From: Candidatus Omnitrophota bacterium
GTDB lineage: Bacteria; Omnitrophota; Gorgyraeia; Aquiviventales; Aquiviventaceae
Assembly (NCBI GenBank): GCA_016206585.1
Contig: JACQRE010000019.1
Location: forward strand, 1-8,365
DNA length: 8,365 nt
Direction of reading: 5' to 3'
Part shown: positions 6,762 through 8,365 of the stretch, piece after piece
How the letters are laid out: each line of letters opens with the position of its first letter
How positions within the stretch are numbered: position 1 is the first letter of the stretch
Program-made: the position numbers and the translations under genes
The notes under the pieces: generated by a model
The model's input: the letters and a program-made list of their open reading frames with translations, nothing else
What the model was told of the DNA's origin: nothing
Databases searched by the model: none

Positions 6762-6861
6762 TGAAGTACGGAGAGTTCGGAGTGCGGAGTTCGGTGTTCG
6801 GAGTGGAACGTATCTTTACTCCGCACTCCGCACTCCGCACTCCGCATTCTGGCTGATGAAG
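6759..6861. mobile_element. Putative small palindromic element with 8-bp flanking direct repeats (ACTCCGC array)
   Basis: The perfect direct repeat TGATGAAG occurs at 6759-6766 and 6854-6861. Between them are 87 bases. The right half has four exact tandem copies of ACTCCGC (6818-6845). The left half (about 6769-6808) has degenerate inverted copies of the same word, such as GGAGTGCGGAGT (6779-6790), which pairs with ACTCCGCACTCC in any of three registers. The unit therefore folds into a long hairpin with a loop around 6800-6817. Removing 95 bases between equivalent positions of the direct repeats restores TGATG, in which the proA stop and the nadD start overlap. I infer an insertion with 8-bp target duplication. 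There is no coding capacity; the repeat reads open in some frames and can create spurious ORFs. Confidence 0.65.
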
Positions 6862-7431
6862 GTAGGTGTGTTCGGCGGAACGTTCAATCCGATTCATCTT
6901 GGCCACCTGGTTCTGGCCGAGACGGCGCGGGACGCCCTCTCGCTCGAGCGCGTCGTCTTCATCCCCACCCGCCAGCCGCCGCACAAGCCCGCCGCCGGCT
7001 TGCTGGCCGGCTCCGTGCGGCTCACGCTGGTCCAGCTGGCGATCCGCCACCACCCGGCGTTCGTCGCCTCGGACATCGAGCTGCAGCGGGACGGACCCTC
7101 CTATACGGTGGACACCGTGCAGCTCCTCCACAACCAGGTGCCGGACGCGAAGCTGTTTCTCCTGGTCGGGGAAGACATGCTCGCCGTGCGGTGGCGCGCG
7201 TGGAGCGACCTCAAACGGTTGTGCACCATCGTGGTCGCTCACCGTCCCGGAGCCAAGCCCCGGCGGACTGAGCGGGGCGTGTGCCGGGTGGCCATGCCGC
7301 AGCTGGACATCGCCTCAGCCGACATCCGATCGCGCGCTGCGGCGGGCCGGTCGATCCGCTATCTGGTTCCCGACGCCGTGGCGCGCTACATCCATCAGCA
7401 CCACCTCTATCAGAAGGAGGGTCGTCGATGA
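6856..7431 (+). CDS. nadD: nicotinate-nucleotide adenylyltransferase
   Basis: NadD joins nicotinate mononucleotide and ATP to give deamido-NAD, a late step of NAD synthesis in the cytoplasm. The 191-residue product is a nucleotidyltransferase of the Rossmann type. It has GGTFNPIHLGH (7-17), holding the family's H-x-G-H motif, then PSYTVDT (81-87), LLVGEDML (102-109) and a C-terminal SADIRSRAAAGRSIRYLVP (154-172), equivalent to the usual ISST-x-IR element. The ATG at 6856 gives the canonical MKVGVFGGTFNP start. The frame is open upstream only through the repeat element. No ribosome-binding site precedes it; the start probably once overlapped the proA stop as TGATG before the repeat inserted. 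The stop overlaps an ATG (ATGA, 7428-7431). In many bacteria nadD is followed by rsfS; here a repeat element and corA follow. Confidence 0.94.
   Translation: MKVGVFGGTFNPIHLGHLVLAETARDALSLERVVFIPTRQPPHKPAAGLLAGSVRLTLVQLAIRHHPAFVASDIELQRDGPSYTVDTVQLLHNQVPDAKLFLLVGEDMLAVRWRAWSDLKRLCTIVVAHRPGAKPRRTERGVCRVAMPQLDIASADIRSRAAAGRSIRYLVPDAVARYIHQHHLYQKEGRR
7414..7420 (+). promoter_or_regulatory. Strong ribosome-binding site at the nadD end
   Basis: AAGGAGG, a perfect Shine-Dalgarno core, lies within the last codons of nadD and 7 bases before the ATG at 7428, the best-placed site in the window. That ATG now opens only a 50-codon frame through a repeat element. If the element (one copy of the 8-bp direct repeat plus the interior) were removed, the same site would serve corA. 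This suggests it was the original corA ribosome-binding site. Confidence 0.7.
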
Positions 7432-7583
7432 TCCCACCACCTGCGCCGCCTTGCCTGCGGCAAGGCGCGAAGATCGCTAGGAGTGCGTGTGTTCTGTATT
7501 GGCTGGAGGTTGCGAGCTTCGCCGTGGCGGCCCGTCGGGGTGACCACGTGAGCCGCCACGAGGCGCAGGTGGTGGGATGATCC
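7427..7583. mobile_element. Putative four-way-junction repeat element with 8-bp flanking direct repeats
   Basis: The perfect direct repeat GATGATCC occurs at 7427-7434 and 7576-7583 (offset 149). A perfect 17-bp inverted repeat, ATCCCACCACCTGCGCC (7431-7447) with 7562-7578, closes the unit. Inside it three hairpins abut almost without gaps. The first is 7447-7455 with 7459-7467 (9 bp, 3-base loop). The second is 7467-7477 with 7512-7522 (10 pairs, one mismatch, 34-base loop). The third is 7523-7531 with 7552-7560 (9 bp). Neighbouring stems compete for only one or two boundary bases, and A7561 is the only unpaired base at the junction. Removing 149 bases joins the AAGGAGG site and the nadD stop directly to the corA ATG as ATGA. 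I infer a non-autonomous insertion with target duplication; a structured RNA function is an alternative. Confidence 0.65.
7428..7580 (+). other. 50-codon proline-rich ORF inside the repeat element, coupled to corA
   Basis: The ATG at 7428 has a near-ideal ribosome-binding site and opens a 50-residue frame beginning MIPPPAPPCLRQG. Its stop TGA (7578-7580) overlaps the corA ATG as ATGA. It resembles no family I recognise, and most of its sequence is stem-forming repeat, so it is probably not a functional protein. Its translation would still matter: ribosomes would carry through the element to the corA start. The PPP triplet (residues 3-5) could slow ribosomes over the left arm of the outer stem. 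Confidence 0.3.
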
Positions 7584-8365
7584 GGTCCTACCTGTACAAC
7601 CCGGACGGCACCATCGAATGCGGCCTCTCGACCGAGCGGTTCCGGCAGGCGCTGGCGAGCGAGCAGAGCCTCCTGTGGGTGGACATCCAGGGGCCGGAGG
7701 ATGACGAGATCGAGCTGCTGCTCGAGCTCTTCGAGCTCCACCCGCTGACGGTCGAGGACTGCATCATGCCCAACGTCCGGCCGAAGCTGGAGGACTTCGA
7801 GCGGTACCTCTTCGTCGTCCTCCAGGGGATGCGGCGCCTCGAGGGACGCCTGAGGGCGGTGGAGCTGGACGTGTGCCTGGGGAAGAACTTCCTGATCACC
7901 GTCCGCAGCGAGCCCATCAAGAGCATCGATGACGACTGCGCCCGGGTGGAGAAGAAGTCGCCGATCTTCAAGCGCGGGGCGGACTTCCTCTTCTACGCGA
8001 TCACCGATTCGCTGATCGACAGCTACTTTCCGATCCTCGACGAGGTCGAGGCGCGGGTGGACGAGATGGAGACCCGCCTCCTCTCCGACTCGACGCAGGA
8101 GACCGTGCGCGCGCTGTTGGGCGTCTATAACGAGCTCATGATGCTCCGGCGCACGCTGGCCCCTCACCGGGAGATCCTCAGCCGCCTCAACCGCGGCGAC
8201 CTGCCGTTCATCAAGCCGGGCAACGCGATCTACTTCCGCGACATCTACGACCACCTGCTGCGGATGAGCGACCTGGTCGACTCCTGCCGCGAGGTGACGA
8301 CGATGTCGCTGGAGGCGTACGCCACCATCGTCTCCAACCGGCTCAACGAGATCATGAAGACGATG
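7577..8365 (+). CDS. corA: CorA-like magnesium/cobalt transporter, 3' end outside the window
   Basis: CorA proteins are pentameric inner-membrane channels that take up Mg2+ and sometimes Co2+ or Ni2+. The 263 residues present cover the cytoplasmic part: an alpha/beta domain (about 1-125) with TVEDCIMPNVRPKLEDFERYL (58-78), matching the family's ED...RPK-E-YLF block, then the long helical stalk with DEVEARVDEMETRL (155-168) and LMMLRRTLAPHREIL (187-201). The reading frame is open to the edge. The sequence ends at NRLNEIMKTM, just where the first membrane helix with the GMN signature should follow, so the pore is not visible. The ATG at 7577 starts MIRSYLYNPDG, with a weak AGGTGG (7567-7572) in the repeat arm before it. 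Its start overlaps the stop of the small upstream ORF. Substrate specificity cannot be judged without the GMN region. Confidence 0.9.
   Translation, partial: MIRSYLYNPDGTIECGLSTERFRQALASEQSLLWVDIQGPEDDEIELLLELFELHPLTVEDCIMPNVRPKLEDFERYLFVVLQGMRRLEGRLRAVELDVCLGKNFLITVRSEPIKSIDDDCARVEKKSPIFKRGADFLFYAITDSLIDSYFPILDEVEARVDEMETRLLSDSTQETVRALLGVYNELMMLRRTLAPHREILSRLNRGDLPFIKPGNAIYFRDIYDHLLRMSDLVDSCREVTTMSLEAYATIVSNRLNEIMKTM

Noticed and set aside
7211..8254. Long open frame of 347 codons on the minus strand opposite nadD and corA
   Set aside because: It spans two real plus-strand genes and the repeat element, and shows no recognisable domain.

Overview
This is a GC-rich, gene-dense bacterial chromosome segment in which every gene lies on the plus strand. 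It begins with a tRNA-Ala(CGC) gene behind a recognisable sigma70-type promoter. Eight protein genes follow: rsmE (16S rRNA U1498 methyltransferase), rng (RNase G/E), rplU (L21), rpmA (L27), obgE (ribosome-assembly GTPase), proB and proA (first two steps of proline synthesis) and nadD (NaMN adenylyltransferase). The last gene is corA-like and runs off the right edge. All of this is housekeeping content. The rng-rplU-rpmA-obgE and proB-proA-nadD blocks are arrangements seen in many bacteria. The gene content does not fix the phylum. L27 has no N-terminal extension and no prp gene lies between rplU and rpmA, which argues against a typical Firmicute. The Obg domain has a divergent signature and the intergenic word repeats are of a style I associate with uncultivated lineages such as Omnitrophota and Planctomycetota. 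A deep-branching uncultivated bacterium is a reasonable but weak guess.

The left part (1-3193) is tight. rsmE overlaps rng by 13 bases, and rplU overlaps rpmA by 11. The rng-rplU gap of 66 bases holds a promoter whose -35 box overlaps the rng stop codon. Ribosome-binding sites are good for rng, rplU and rpmA. I see no intrinsic terminator anywhere in the window.

The right part (from the end of obgE) is where the unusual material lies. Each of the four junctions obgE-proB, proB-proA, proA-nadD and nadD-corA carries its own small non-coding repeat structure, each of a different sequence. They are a 14-bp inverted repeat that includes the obgE stop, a 20-bp direct repeat with 22-base period, a hairpin-forming array of the heptamer ACTCCGC, and a 148-base element that can fold as an almost gap-free four-way junction. 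The last two are each bracketed by perfect 8-bp direct repeats (TGATGAAG and GATGATCC). Deleting one repeat plus the interior would restore a stop/start overlap in both cases: TGATG for proA-nadD, and ATGA with a strong ribosome-binding site for nadD-corA. I read these as small mobile elements that inserted exactly at overlapping stop/start codons and duplicated 8 bp, so that neither neighbour lost its start or stop. This is the most interesting signal in the window.

Functionally the genes group into ribosome and RNA maintenance (tRNA-Ala, rsmE, rng, rplU, rpmA, obgE), proline synthesis (proB, proA), NAD synthesis (nadD) and divalent-metal uptake (corA). They probably form one or two long transcription units read left to right, with internal initiation before rplU.
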